A stretch of DNA of 10,699 nucleotides from DATJMJ01 sp035508795 (lineage in GTDB: Bacteria; Actinomycetota; Acidimicrobiia; Acidimicrobiales; Palsa-688), in NCBI GenBank assembly GCA_035508795.1, contig DATJMJ010000040.1, forward strand, positions 1 through 10,699. The letters are read 5' to 3'. Both the position numbers and the translations under genes were made by a program. Under the pieces are notes generated by a model. It was not told the origin of the DNA. It saw nothing but the letters and a program-made list of their open reading frames with translations, and did not search any database. Position 1 is the first letter of the stretch. The number at the start of each line of letters is the position of its first letter. Shown piece after piece: positions 1 through 6,144 of this stretch.

Positions 1-1575
1 ACCCTCGCCCGAGGTGCCCCTGCCAAACAGCCCGGCGCGGTCGCCGAGTACTGCTATACAGACGTCGGAAGCGGCGGCGGTCCTGGCTGCCTCGCCGATG
101 CCTCCTGTGCTGCCGCCGACAACGGCGCAACCTTCGGAGAACGAGACGTCGTACCCAGAGACGTCTTCGGCGAGGCTTTCGATGACGGAGCGGATCTCGA
201 TCCCGAGAGGGAAGCCCGGGAAGTGGGCCCCGACGTGCATCGGGAACGAGTAACAACCGAGCATTGCCCGCGGCTCGGCCGCCAGCGGGCCGACCACTGA
301 GAGCCGGGAGCCTTTTTTGAGCGGTAGCACGCCGTTATTGGCCAGCAGCACGACCGAACGCCCTGCGAGTTCCCTCGCGAGCCTGCGGCACTCGGGCTCG
401 TCGAGCTGCCTCGTCCCCGAGCCGAGTGCCGTGGGTTCTGGCGACCAATCGGGGTCCAGGAGGCCGAGCCGGCACTTCTGCATCAATACGTTGCGCGTCG
501 AACGCTCGACCAGCTCTGGGCTGACGCCGCCTTGTTCGAGCAAGCCCATGAGAGGCTCTCCGAACGCATTGACGCTCGGGAGCTCGACATCTATCCCGGC
601 TTCGAGCGCGATCGCAGCGGCTTGGCCGATGTCCCCGGCGACATGGTGCAAGGTGTGGAGAAAGGCAACCGCAAAGTAGTCGGAGACGACGGTCCCCTCG
701 AAGGCACATTCTTCGCGCAACACTCCCGTCAACAGCCCCTTATCCGCCGCCACCGGCACACCATCGATATCGGTGTAGGAGTTCATGACCGAACCGGCAC
801 CTTGGCTGAGAGCCATTTCGAAGGGCGGGAGCAGCACTTGTGCGAGCTCACGGCGGCCAAGCGAGACGGGCGCGAGGTTCCTGCCCGCACGCGAAGCCGA
901 ATAACCCACGAAATGTTTGAGTGTTGCGATAACCCCCTCCGACTGGAGCCCCCTCACATAGGCGCTACCGATCGTCCCAACGAGGAAGGGGTCCTCGCCG
1001 ATTGTCTCCTCGACCCTTCCCCAACGGAGATCCCGCACCACGTCCAGCACCGGTGCCAGGCCCTGGTGGACCCCAAGCAGGCGCATCGTACGGCCGATCT
1101 GGGCGCCCATCTGCTCGACGAGGTCGGGGTCGAAGCTCGCGCCCCAGCAAAGTGGCGAAGGGTAAACCGTCGCCCTCCATGTGGCCAACCCCGTGAGGCA
1201 TTCCTCGTGGACGAGCGCGGGTATCCCGAAGCGCCCGGCCTCCATCACCTGCCGCTGCACCTTCGCGAGGTGTTGGCCGCCCTCGAGCGGTTCCACTGGC
1301 GCCGTACCGTACGGACGGGTCAGCTGTCCGAGCCCGTCCTTGACCAGCTCCTCCCAGTCGGCGGCGTCGAGTGAAAACTCGTGCTGGTGAGGGGCGAGTT
1401 GACCCGACTCGTCGGTACCGAGCCACATGCTGCGCAACTGGGCAACCTTTTCCCGGAGAGACATCTTGCTCATCAGGTCGCTGACGCGTTCGGCGGGATC
1501 GCGGCTCGGGTCCCTCCAGACCTCCAGGCCCGCACCTTTGTGACGGCGTGTTTCGCTCAAGGCGCTATCTGCCAC
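1..1575 (-). CDS. Glycoside hydrolase family 3 beta-glycosidase (beta-xylosidase/beta-glucosidase type), 3' end outside window
   Basis: Reading leftward from GTG at 1575, about 525 residues are visible and the frame is still open at base 1. The protein would remove non-reducing-end sugars from imported beta-linked oligosaccharides. Family 3 landmarks appear in order: DPAERVSDLMSKMSLREKVAQL near the N-terminus (shown by DLMSKMSLREKV), LAPVLDVVRDLRWGRVEET with GEDP, TLKHFVGY (K220, H221), and GTVVSDY, whose Asp (about D299, codon 681-679) is the expected nucleophile. The C-terminal domain begins with VVLLANNGVLPLKKG and reaches GLFGRGTSGEG at the window edge. There is no signal peptide, so it should be cytoplasmic, consistent with the divergent sugar importer at 1695. 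The start is uncertain: no Shine-Dalgarno precedes GTG 1575, TTG 1560 or GTG 1620. GTG 1575 is preferred because a TANNNT -10 box lies 6 nt upstream, as in leaderless mRNAs. Overall pattern resembles actinobacterial BxlA-like enzymes (from memory); glucoside versus xyloside specificity is not decidable here. Confidence 0.93.
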   Translation of the reverse strand, partial: MADSALSETRRHKGAGLEVWRDPSRDPAERVSDLMSKMSLREKVAQLRSMWLGTDESGQLAPHQHEFSLDAADWEELVKDGLGQLTRPYGTAPVEPLEGGQHLAKVQRQVMEAGRFGIPALVHEECLTGLATWRATVYPSPLCWGASFDPDLVEQMGAQIGRTMRLLGVHQGLAPVLDVVRDLRWGRVEETIGEDPFLVGTIGSAYVRGLQSEGVIATLKHFVGYSASRAGRNLAPVSLGRRELAQVLLPPFEMALSQGAGSVMNSYTDIDGVPVAADKGLLTGVLREECAFEGTVVSDYFAVAFLHTLHHVAGDIGQAAAIALEAGIDVELPSVNAFGEPLMGLLEQGGVSPELVERSTRNVLMQKCRLGLLDPDWSPEPTALGSGTRQLDEPECRRLARELAGRSVVLLANNGVLPLKKGSRLSVVGPLAAEPRAMLGCYSFPMHVGAHFPGFPLGIEIRSVIESLAEDVSGYDVSFSEGCAVVGGSTGGIGEAARTAAASDVCIAVLGDRAGLFGRGTSGEG

Positions 1576-1581
1576 GAAAGT

Positions 1582-1587
1582 AACGTA
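1582..1587 (-). promoter_or_regulatory. Candidate -10 box for leaderless GH3 transcript
   Basis: On the minus strand TACGTT (TANNNT pattern) is followed by 6 nt and then the GTG start codon at 1575. That spacing would place the transcription start on or next to the start codon, giving a leaderless mRNA, which is common in actinobacteria. No good -35 element is seen at 16-18 nt upstream. This is inference from spacing alone. Confidence 0.4.
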
Positions 1588-1613
1588 GCACGCACGAATG
1601 TCTTCTGCCTGCG

Positions 1614-1642
1614 TTGACACTCCCTTGGTGTGGGCCTATGCT
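1614..1642 (+). promoter_or_regulatory. Sigma70-type promoter of the sugar ABC transporter operon
   Basis: TTGACA (1614-1619) matches the -35 consensus perfectly. A 17-nt spacer leads to TATGCT (1637-1642), which keeps the key T, A and final T of the -10 consensus. Transcription would start near 1649, leaving a leader of about 45 nt before the GTG at 1695. The promoter lies between the divergent hydrolase and the transporter, so a repressor bound here could control both. No regulator gene is in the window. Confidence 0.75.
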
Positions 1643-1644
1643 CA

Positions 1645-1672
1645 CGGTGCCACCGGCTCAACTGGTCCGGTG
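1645..1672 (+). promoter_or_regulatory. Inverted-repeat cluster at transcription start: candidate operator or 5' mRNA hairpin
   Basis: CGGTG (1645-1649), CACCGG (1651-1656) and CCGGTG (1667-1672) are related half-sites. The first two form an inverted repeat around one base. The last two form a perfect 6-bp stem with a 10-nt loop at the predicted extreme 5' end of the operon mRNA. Either a repressor binding at +1 or an mRNA-stabilising 5' stem-loop is possible; the sequence cannot tell them apart. Confidence 0.35.
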
Positions 1673-1694
1673 AGAGGGTAAAGGGGAGAGGAAA

Positions 1695-3002
1695 GTGCGA
1701 AAGTTTCGTAAAAGTGTGATCCTCCTGGTCTCTGGTTGCGCCGTCGCCACACTGCTCGCGTCGGGCGCAAGCCCCGCTGTAGCTGCTTCCGCAAAGCCGG
1801 CCGCCAGCACCGCGGATGTGACATTGACCTGGTGGAACAACGCCACCACCGGCGTCCTGTTGAAGGTCTGGAACAACGCCGCAGCGGCCTTCCACAAGAT
1901 GCACCCGAACGTCACCATCCAGAACGTCCCTATCGAGAACGAAGTCCTGCAGGACACCAAGATCCCGCTAGCTCTTCAGGGCAGCAACCCACCCGACATC
2001 TTCCAACAGTGGGGCGGTGGTAGCGAGGCGACACAGGTGACCTCGGGCAAGCTCATGGACATGACCATGGCCAGCGCCAGCTGGATCAAGTCGGAGGTCG
2101 GCGCCGTCGCCAGCGGCTGGGCGGTTGCCGGGAAGCAGTACGGCATCCCCTACGACCTGCACGTCGTTGGTTTCTGGTACCGCAAAGACCTCTTCGCCAA
2201 GGCAGGGATCAGCTCCCCTCCGGCGACTATCACCCAGCTCGAAGCGGACGTCACGAAGCTGCGGGCGGCAAACATCCAGCCGATCTCCGTCGGCAGCAAA
2301 GACAGGTGGCCGGACGCGTTCTGGTGGGAGTACTTTGCTCTCCGGGAATGCTCGCTCTCCACTTTGAAGACCGCGATGAGGACCATCAACCTCAATTACC
2401 CGTGCTTCGTGAAGGCGGGCCAGGATCTGACGGCGTTCATCAAGACGAACCCCTTCAACACCGGTTACCTTGCTACCCCGGCTCAGACCGGTGCCGGTAG
2501 CTCGGCCGGTTTGGTGGCAAACGGCACCGCCGCGATGGAGCTCCAGGGCGACTGGGACCCAGGAGTGATGCAACCGCTCACCACCAACAAGAACCTCTTC
2601 AACGAGCTCGGCTTTTTCCCGTTCCCGAGCGTGAGCGGGGGCGCGGGCAACCCGACGACCGTCCTCGGCGGCGGTGACGGGTTCTCCTGCAGCACGAAGT
2701 CAACCATGTACTGCCCGCTCTTCCTCAAGTACCTCGACAGCAAGAATGTCCAGGTGGGCGTTGCAGGAGCCGCCGTCGGCCTCCCCGTCAACTCCGCAGC
2801 CGTTACCGCCATCCCGGTGGCGGCAGAGAAGGAAGCCATCGCCGACTACAAGAACGCCGCCTACTTGCAGACCTATTTCGATATAGCCTTCCCGACCAAC
2901 GTCGGCCAAGCCCTCGACAGTGCGATCGCCGATTACTTCGCCGGGCAGGGTTCGCCCCAGTCCATCATCCAAGCGGTCGCGCAGGCAGCAAAGACTAAGT
3001 GA
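1695..3002 (+). CDS. Extracellular sugar-binding protein of a CUT1-family ABC transporter
   Basis: This 435-residue protein should capture an oligosaccharide outside the cell and deliver it to the two permeases that follow. The GTG start is set by GGGGAGAGG at 1683-1691. The N-terminus has a basic stretch (MRKFRK), a short hydrophobic core, and a lipobox-like VSGC at 12-15; an AVA/A type I site near residue 30 is an alternative, so lipoprotein versus free secreted protein is open. The mature part shows CUT1 binding-protein features: DVTLTWWNN near 41, PPDIFQQWGGG at 99-109, GIPYDLHVVGFWYRKDLF at 150-167, and the aromatic-rich RWPDAFWWEYFALRECS at 204-220. Four further cysteines (219, 237, 332, 340) could form two disulfides. 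Length is normal for the family. It is first in the operon, and its TGA overlaps the next GTG. Ligand is unknown; the adjacent family 3 hydrolase suggests a xylo- or gluco-oligosaccharide. Confidence 0.95.
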   Translation: MRKFRKSVILLVSGCAVATLLASGASPAVAASAKPAASTADVTLTWWNNATTGVLLKVWNNAAAAFHKMHPNVTIQNVPIENEVLQDTKIPLALQGSNPPDIFQQWGGGSEATQVTSGKLMDMTMASASWIKSEVGAVASGWAVAGKQYGIPYDLHVVGFWYRKDLFAKAGISSPPATITQLEADVTKLRAANIQPISVGSKDRWPDAFWWEYFALRECSLSTLKTAMRTINLNYPCFVKAGQDLTAFIKTNPFNTGYLATPAQTGAGSSAGLVANGTAAMELQGDWDPGVMQPLTTNKNLFNELGFFPFPSVSGGAGNPTTVLGGGDGFSCSTKSTMYCPLFLKYLDSKNVQVGVAGAAVGLPVNSAAVTAIPVAAEKEAIADYKNAAYLQTYFDIAFPTNVGQALDSAIADYFAGQGSPQSIIQAVAQAAKTK

Positions 3003-4015
3003 GCCCTGCGGCGAGCCACCCAGCACGCCCCACTGACAGTGTGGCTGCAGGCTCGCCCCGAGTAGCCCCGCTCGCCGGCCGCACCACAACGGTGCGGCCG
3101 GCGCCGCGTCCGCGGTCGCGCAACATCCGCAAAAAGGTCGAGTTGGCCTTGCTGATCGGGCCAGCCCTCGTGCTCTTCGTCGGGTTCGTCCTCGTCCCCA
3201 TCTTCATCGCCGCCCAGTACAGCCTCTACAACTGGAGCGGGATGACGGCCTTGAGCGACTTCATAGGCTTGCACAACTACCGGGCGGCTCTCGACGACCC
3301 GGTCTTCCGGGGCGCGGTACTGCACAACTTCATTTATGCAGCGCTCTCGGTCGTCTTCCAGCTCCCGATAGCACTCGGCACGGCATTACTGCTGAACCGC
3401 AAGCTTCGCGGTCAACGTATCTTCAGGTTGCTCACCTTCGCACCCTACGTACTGTCCGAGGCAACGACGGCGGTCATCTGGCTGCTCATGCTCCAGCCAG
3501 GCGGGTTCGTCGACCAGCTGATGCAGGACATCGGCCTCGGGGGGCTCGTCCAGACCTGGCTCGCCAACTTGCACCTCGTCCTCTACACGCTTTTCGTCGT
3601 GATCACCTGGAAGTACATCGGGTTCGGGATCATCCTGTTCCTGGCGGGCCTGCAGGGTGTCCCCCAGGAACTGAAGGAGGCTGCAGCGCTCGACGGTGCC
3701 AGCCCGGCACAGTCGACCCGCCACGTCACCGTCCCGCTCCTCGGCCCGACGATCCGCATCTGGGTTTTCCTTGCCGTGATCGGTTCGTTGCAGCTCTTCG
3801 ACCTCGTCTGGATCATGACGGAGGGAGGCCCGGCCAACGCGTCGACGACCATGATCACCTACCTGATATACAACGGGTTCGACAGTGCCGAGTTCGGCTA
3901 CGGGAGTGCCGTGGCGGTCATCCTGTTCATGATCTGCTTTGTTTTTGCGCTCATTTACCAGCGCTTCGCATTGCGCCGTGACACCGCCGGCGCCCTGACT
4001 TCGATCGTGGGGTGA
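2999..4015 (+). CDS. Sugar ABC transporter permease, MalF-type (CUT1)
   Basis: This 338-residue inner-membrane protein would form half of the sugar channel. After a basic, Pro/Arg-rich cytoplasmic tail of about 48 residues come roughly six hydrophobic segments, the first at about 49-72. The ATPase-contacting EAA loop is clear: KEAAALDGASPAQ at about 226-238, followed by VPLLGP. The GTG start at 2999 overlaps the upstream stop in a GTGA, arguing for translational coupling; no strong Shine-Dalgarno is visible. A 13-bp hairpin (3073-3103) lies inside the first codons, and an in-frame GTG at 3092 falls within its right arm. The gene could therefore start later with the hairpin intergenic, but the downstream candidates lack a ribosome site. 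No ATPase gene follows, so a shared MsiK-like ATPase elsewhere is inferred. Confidence 0.95.
   Translation: MSPAASHPARPTDSVAAGSPRVAPLAGRTTTVRPAPRPRSRNIRKKVELALLIGPALVLFVGFVLVPIFIAAQYSLYNWSGMTALSDFIGLHNYRAALDDPVFRGAVLHNFIYAALSVVFQLPIALGTALLLNRKLRGQRIFRLLTFAPYVLSEATTAVIWLLMLQPGGFVDQLMQDIGLGGLVQTWLANLHLVLYTLFVVITWKYIGFGIILFLAGLQGVPQELKEAAALDGASPAQSTRHVTVPLLGPTIRIWVFLAVIGSLQLFDLVWIMTEGGPANASTTMITYLIYNGFDSAEFGYGSAVAVILFMICFVFALIYQRFALRRDTAGALTSIVG
3073..3103 (+). promoter_or_regulatory. Perfect 13-bp GC-rich hairpin at the binding-protein/permease boundary
   Basis: Arms 3073-3085 (CGCCGGCCGCACC) and 3091-3103 are exact reverse complements around the 5-nt loop ACAAC. The stem begins 70 nt after the binding-protein stop and lies inside the first 35 codons of the permease. 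No U-run follows. Such structures at this operon position can stabilise the upstream message or partly terminate transcription, so that the binding protein outnumbers the permeases (known for malE-malF-type operons). The role here is inferred. Confidence 0.6.
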
Positions 4016-4022
4016 GCCTGTC

Positions 4023-4919
4023 GTGAGTGTTGTGCCGTTACGGGCGCCGACGCCGGCGGGACCGGTGCGGGCGAGCAGTGCGGAGGGCCCTCGGGGCCCC
4101 CGCTGGTCCCTCGGGACCCCGTTCAGCTACATGGCTGCCTTCGTGATCGCAGGGGTCACGGTCGTACCCATCCTCTATGTCGTGGTAAGCGGTTTTCGCA
4201 CAGAGGCTGCGATCAACACGACTCCTGTGGCGTGGCCCCACCCTTGGACCACCAGCAATTACAGCAGCATCCTCGGTTCGAGCGCTTTCTGGCACTACGT
4301 CGGCAACAGCCTGTTCATCGCGGTTGTCGCCACGGGCCTGTCGGTCGGGCTCGGTTCGTTGGCTTCGTTCGCGCTTGCCAGGTACTCGTTCAAGGGGCGC
4401 GAGGCCCTGTTCGGCTTGTTCATGGTCGGTCTGCTGTTCCCTGCGGGCGTTGCGAGCCTCCCGCTCTACCTCTGGTTGCGCAAGCTGGGGCTACTCGAAA
4501 ACCTCATGGGTGTCGCCCTCCCCGAGGCGGCTTTCTCGCTCCCGTACACGATCTTCATCCTGCGGCCGTTCCTCCGGGCCGTGCCCGGAGAACTCGAAGA
4601 CGCCGCGGTTGTTGACGGGGCGACCCGGATCAGGTTTTTCCGCACTGTGCTCGTGCCACTCTCGAGACCGGCGTTGATGACCGTCGCGATACTCGGCTTC
4701 ATCCAGAGCTGGAACGCGTACTTGCTGCCGTTGCTGGTCTTCAACGACCAGATCCATTACACTTTGCCGCTCGGGGTTGCCTCCTTCCAGAGCACTTATT
4801 CACAAAACACGGCCGCAATCCTGGCCTTTGCCGCGCTGTCGATGGTCCCGGCGTTAGCGTTCTTCGTCCTCGCCGAGCGACGGATCGTCGGGAGCCTCAC
4901 GGGCGCGCTGAAGGGCTGA
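4023..4919 (+). CDS. Sugar ABC transporter permease, MalG-type (CUT1)
   Basis: This 298-residue membrane protein is the second half of the channel. About six hydrophobic segments are visible, the first at about 36-57. The EAA loop reads ELEDAAVVDGATRIRFFRTV at 190-209 followed by VPLSRP, with the conserved Ala and Gly (G199) that contact the ATPase. Length and the short N-terminal tail fit the MalG/CUT1 type. The GTG start is 7 nt after the stop of the first permease, with GGGGTGAG overlapping that stop as a plausible ribosome site, so it belongs to the same operon. It is the last gene in the operon; no ATPase, hydrolase or regulator follows on this strand. Confidence 0.95.
   Translation: MSVVPLRAPTPAGPVRASSAEGPRGPRWSLGTPFSYMAAFVIAGVTVVPILYVVVSGFRTEAAINTTPVAWPHPWTTSNYSSILGSSAFWHYVGNSLFIAVVATGLSVGLGSLASFALARYSFKGREALFGLFMVGLLFPAGVASLPLYLWLRKLGLLENLMGVALPEAAFSLPYTIFILRPFLRAVPGELEDAAVVDGATRIRFFRTVLVPLSRPALMTVAILGFIQSWNAYLLPLLVFNDQIHYTLPLGVASFQSTYSQNTAAILAFAALSMVPALAFFVLAERRIVGSLTGALKG
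4085..4118 (+). other. Two tandem GC hairpins in the 5' coding part of permease 2
   Basis: GGGCCC (4085-4090) pairs with GGGCCC (4094-4099) around TCG. Just downstream, GGTCC (4105-4109) pairs with GGACC (4114-4118) around CTCG. Both lie about 60-95 nt after the start codon and encode part of the cytoplasmic tail. They may slow translation or affect mRNA processing, or may only reflect GC-rich coding. Confidence 0.3.
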
Positions 4920-4932
4920 GCGGGGCTCCGTC

Positions 4933-4952
4933 GCGGCGCTCGAGCTCGCCGC
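4933..4952 (+). terminator. Candidate factor-independent terminator hairpin after the sugar operon
   Basis: GCGGCG (4933-4938) and CGCCGC (4947-4952) form a 6-bp all-GC stem with an 8-nt loop that starts 14 nt after the permease stop. There is no U-tract, which weakens the case, although actinobacterial terminators often lack one. The gene on the other side (phosphoesterase) converges, so some transcription end is expected in 4920-5067. Confidence 0.3.
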
Positions 4953-5038
4953 CAAGGCGACGGCGGACCGTGAGCGCGATGAGGCGACCGGGCGACCTGG
5001 CCCACCAACGGGTAGGCCCGGAGGTACCGTTACGCCGG

Positions 5039-5061
5039 CCCTGCCCGGCCCGGCCCGGCCC
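5039..5061 (-). repeat. Five-run G-tract, candidate G-quadruplex, with (CCCGG)3 on the plus strand
   Basis: Read on the minus strand there are five GGG runs separated by two-base loops (CC, CC, CC, CA). On the plus strand the same stretch contains three exact CCCGG copies at 5044-5058. It lies directly after the stop codon of the phosphoesterase, in its 3' untranslated region and between convergent genes. The CC loops could also pair with G runs as simple hairpins. Confidence 0.45.
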
Positions 5062-5067
5062 TGAGGC

Positions 5068-6000
5068 CTAGTGGCCCACGTGCGCCGGGTTGAGGGCTGC
5101 AATAATTTCTGCCAGAGCCCCGTCGGCGACGTCGTGCGCCAGCTGGCAGGTGCCCGCGGCATGATGGCCGCCCCCGCCGTAGTGGAGCATCAACGCCCCT
5201 ACGTCGACCGGGTTCGAACGGTCGAGGATGGACTTCCCGACCGCCAGCACGGTGTTTTGTTTTTGGCGGCCCCAGATGACGTGCACGGAAACTGTCGACG
5301 AAGGGAAGAGCGCGTAGATCATGAACCTGTTGCCCGCATAAATGGTCTCCTCGTCTCTCAGGTCGAGGACGGCGACCTCGCCGAAGAGCGTCGTGCAGCG
5401 CAGCAACTGGTCACGGAACAGCCCCGCCTGTTGCCAGTAAAGGTCTACTCTTTCGGCGACGTCGGGCAAGCGCAGGACGTCGTCGACGTCGTGGTTGACG
5501 CAGTAGTCGATCAGTTTCATCATGAGCTCGTAGTTGGATACGCGGAAGTCATGGAAGCGCCCGAGCCCAGTACGGGGGTCCATGATGAAGTTGAGCAGGA
5601 CCCACCCGGCAGGCTCGGTGATGTCCGAGATATCGAACTGGGCTGAGTCCGCTTTGTCGGCGGCCTCGACCAGTTCCGGGGAGACCCTCGCGAACCTGGC
5701 CGCCCCGCCGAGGTAGCCGTACACCACCCTCGCCGCCGAGGGTGCCTCCGGGTCCATGACGTAGTTGGAGACCTGCGCCCCTCCGGTCCTCAGTACCTCG
5801 CTGGCGTGGTGGTCGAACACGAGGTGCGCCTCAGGGCGGTAGGGGAGGTTGGTCGTAATGTCGGTCGGCCGGATCTCCACATTGCCGTCCTGGACGTCCT
5901 TGGGGTGGACCAGAGCGATCTCGTCCACGAGCCCCGCCTCCTTCAGCAGCATCGCGCACACGAGGCCGTCGAAGTCGCTACGTGTAACTAACCGGTGCAT
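5068..6000 (-). CDS. DHH/DHHA1-family phosphoesterase (exopolyphosphatase-related)
   Basis: This is a soluble protein of 310 residues (311 if the first of two adjacent ATGs, at 6003, is used). DHH motifs are in order (numbered from ATG 6003): SDFDG at 9-13, DITTNLPY with D48, FDHH at 63-66, an ADKADS acidic motif near 115-120, and the DHHA1 substrate-binding loop GGGGHHAAGTC at 276-286. These metal ligands support a Mn-dependent phosphoesterase of the family containing PPX1-type exopolyphosphatases, RecJ and NrnA; the true substrate (polyphosphate, short oligonucleotides or cyclic dinucleotide products) is not clear. AGGAGG at 6010-6005 is 4 nt from ATG 6000 but only 1 nt from ATG 6003, so 6000 is preferred. 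No transmembrane segment or CBS domain is seen. It is transcribed alone, convergent with the sugar operon and divergent from the gene at 6145, so no pathway link can be drawn from context. Confidence 0.92.
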   Translation of the reverse strand: MHRLVTRSDFDGLVCAMLLKEAGLVDEIALVHPKDVQDGNVEIRPTDITTNLPYRPEAHLVFDHHASEVLRTGGAQVSNYVMDPEAPSAARVVYGYLGGAARFARVSPELVEAADKADSAQFDISDITEPAGWVLLNFIMDPRTGLGRFHDFRVSNYELMMKLIDYCVNHDVDDVLRLPDVAERVDLYWQQAGLFRDQLLRCTTLFGEVAVLDLRDEETIYAGNRFMIYALFPSSTVSVHVIWGRQKQNTVLAVGKSILDRSNPVDVGALMLHYGGGGHHAAGTCQLAHDVADGALAEIIAALNPAHVGH

Positions 6001-6003
6001 CAT

Positions 6004-6010
6004 TCCTCCT
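6004..6010 (-). promoter_or_regulatory. Strong Shine-Dalgarno that decides the phosphoesterase start
   Basis: The minus strand reads AGGAGGA followed by ATG ATG. The anti-Shine-Dalgarno match is complete, and spacing favours the second ATG (6000) over the first (6003). Confidence 0.7.
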
Positions 6011-6015
6011 CAGCT

Positions 6016-6030
6016 CCGCCGGTCCGGCGG
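6016..6030. promoter_or_regulatory. 15-bp palindrome just upstream of the phosphoesterase ribosome site
   Basis: CCGCCGG (6016-6022) and CCGGCGG (6024-6030) are exact inverted repeats around one T. The element is 5 nt upstream of the Shine-Dalgarno of the minus-strand gene, in the divergent region shared with the gene at 6145. It could be an operator or a leader hairpin with a 5-nt loop that limits ribosome access. I cannot assign a binding protein. Confidence 0.35.
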
Positions 6031-6144
6031 CCACAGAGTGGGATCGGCAGTTCTGGCACCAATATCAAGTCCCGGTTGGCGTGAGCCGATGCAATGCTTG
6101 GCCGGCGCCCGGTGCCCGGTGCCGACGCAGCCCCAGAGGGGACG

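Noticed and set aside
532..1374. Long open frame (280 codons) on the plus strand across the left end
   Set aside because: It lies antisense to the GH3 coding frame, which carries clear family motifs; the plus-strand translation has no recognisable pattern.
6094..6144. Upstream start at ATG 6094 for the unknown membrane protein
   Set aside because: It has no ribosome site, while ATG 6145 has AGAGGGG just upstream.
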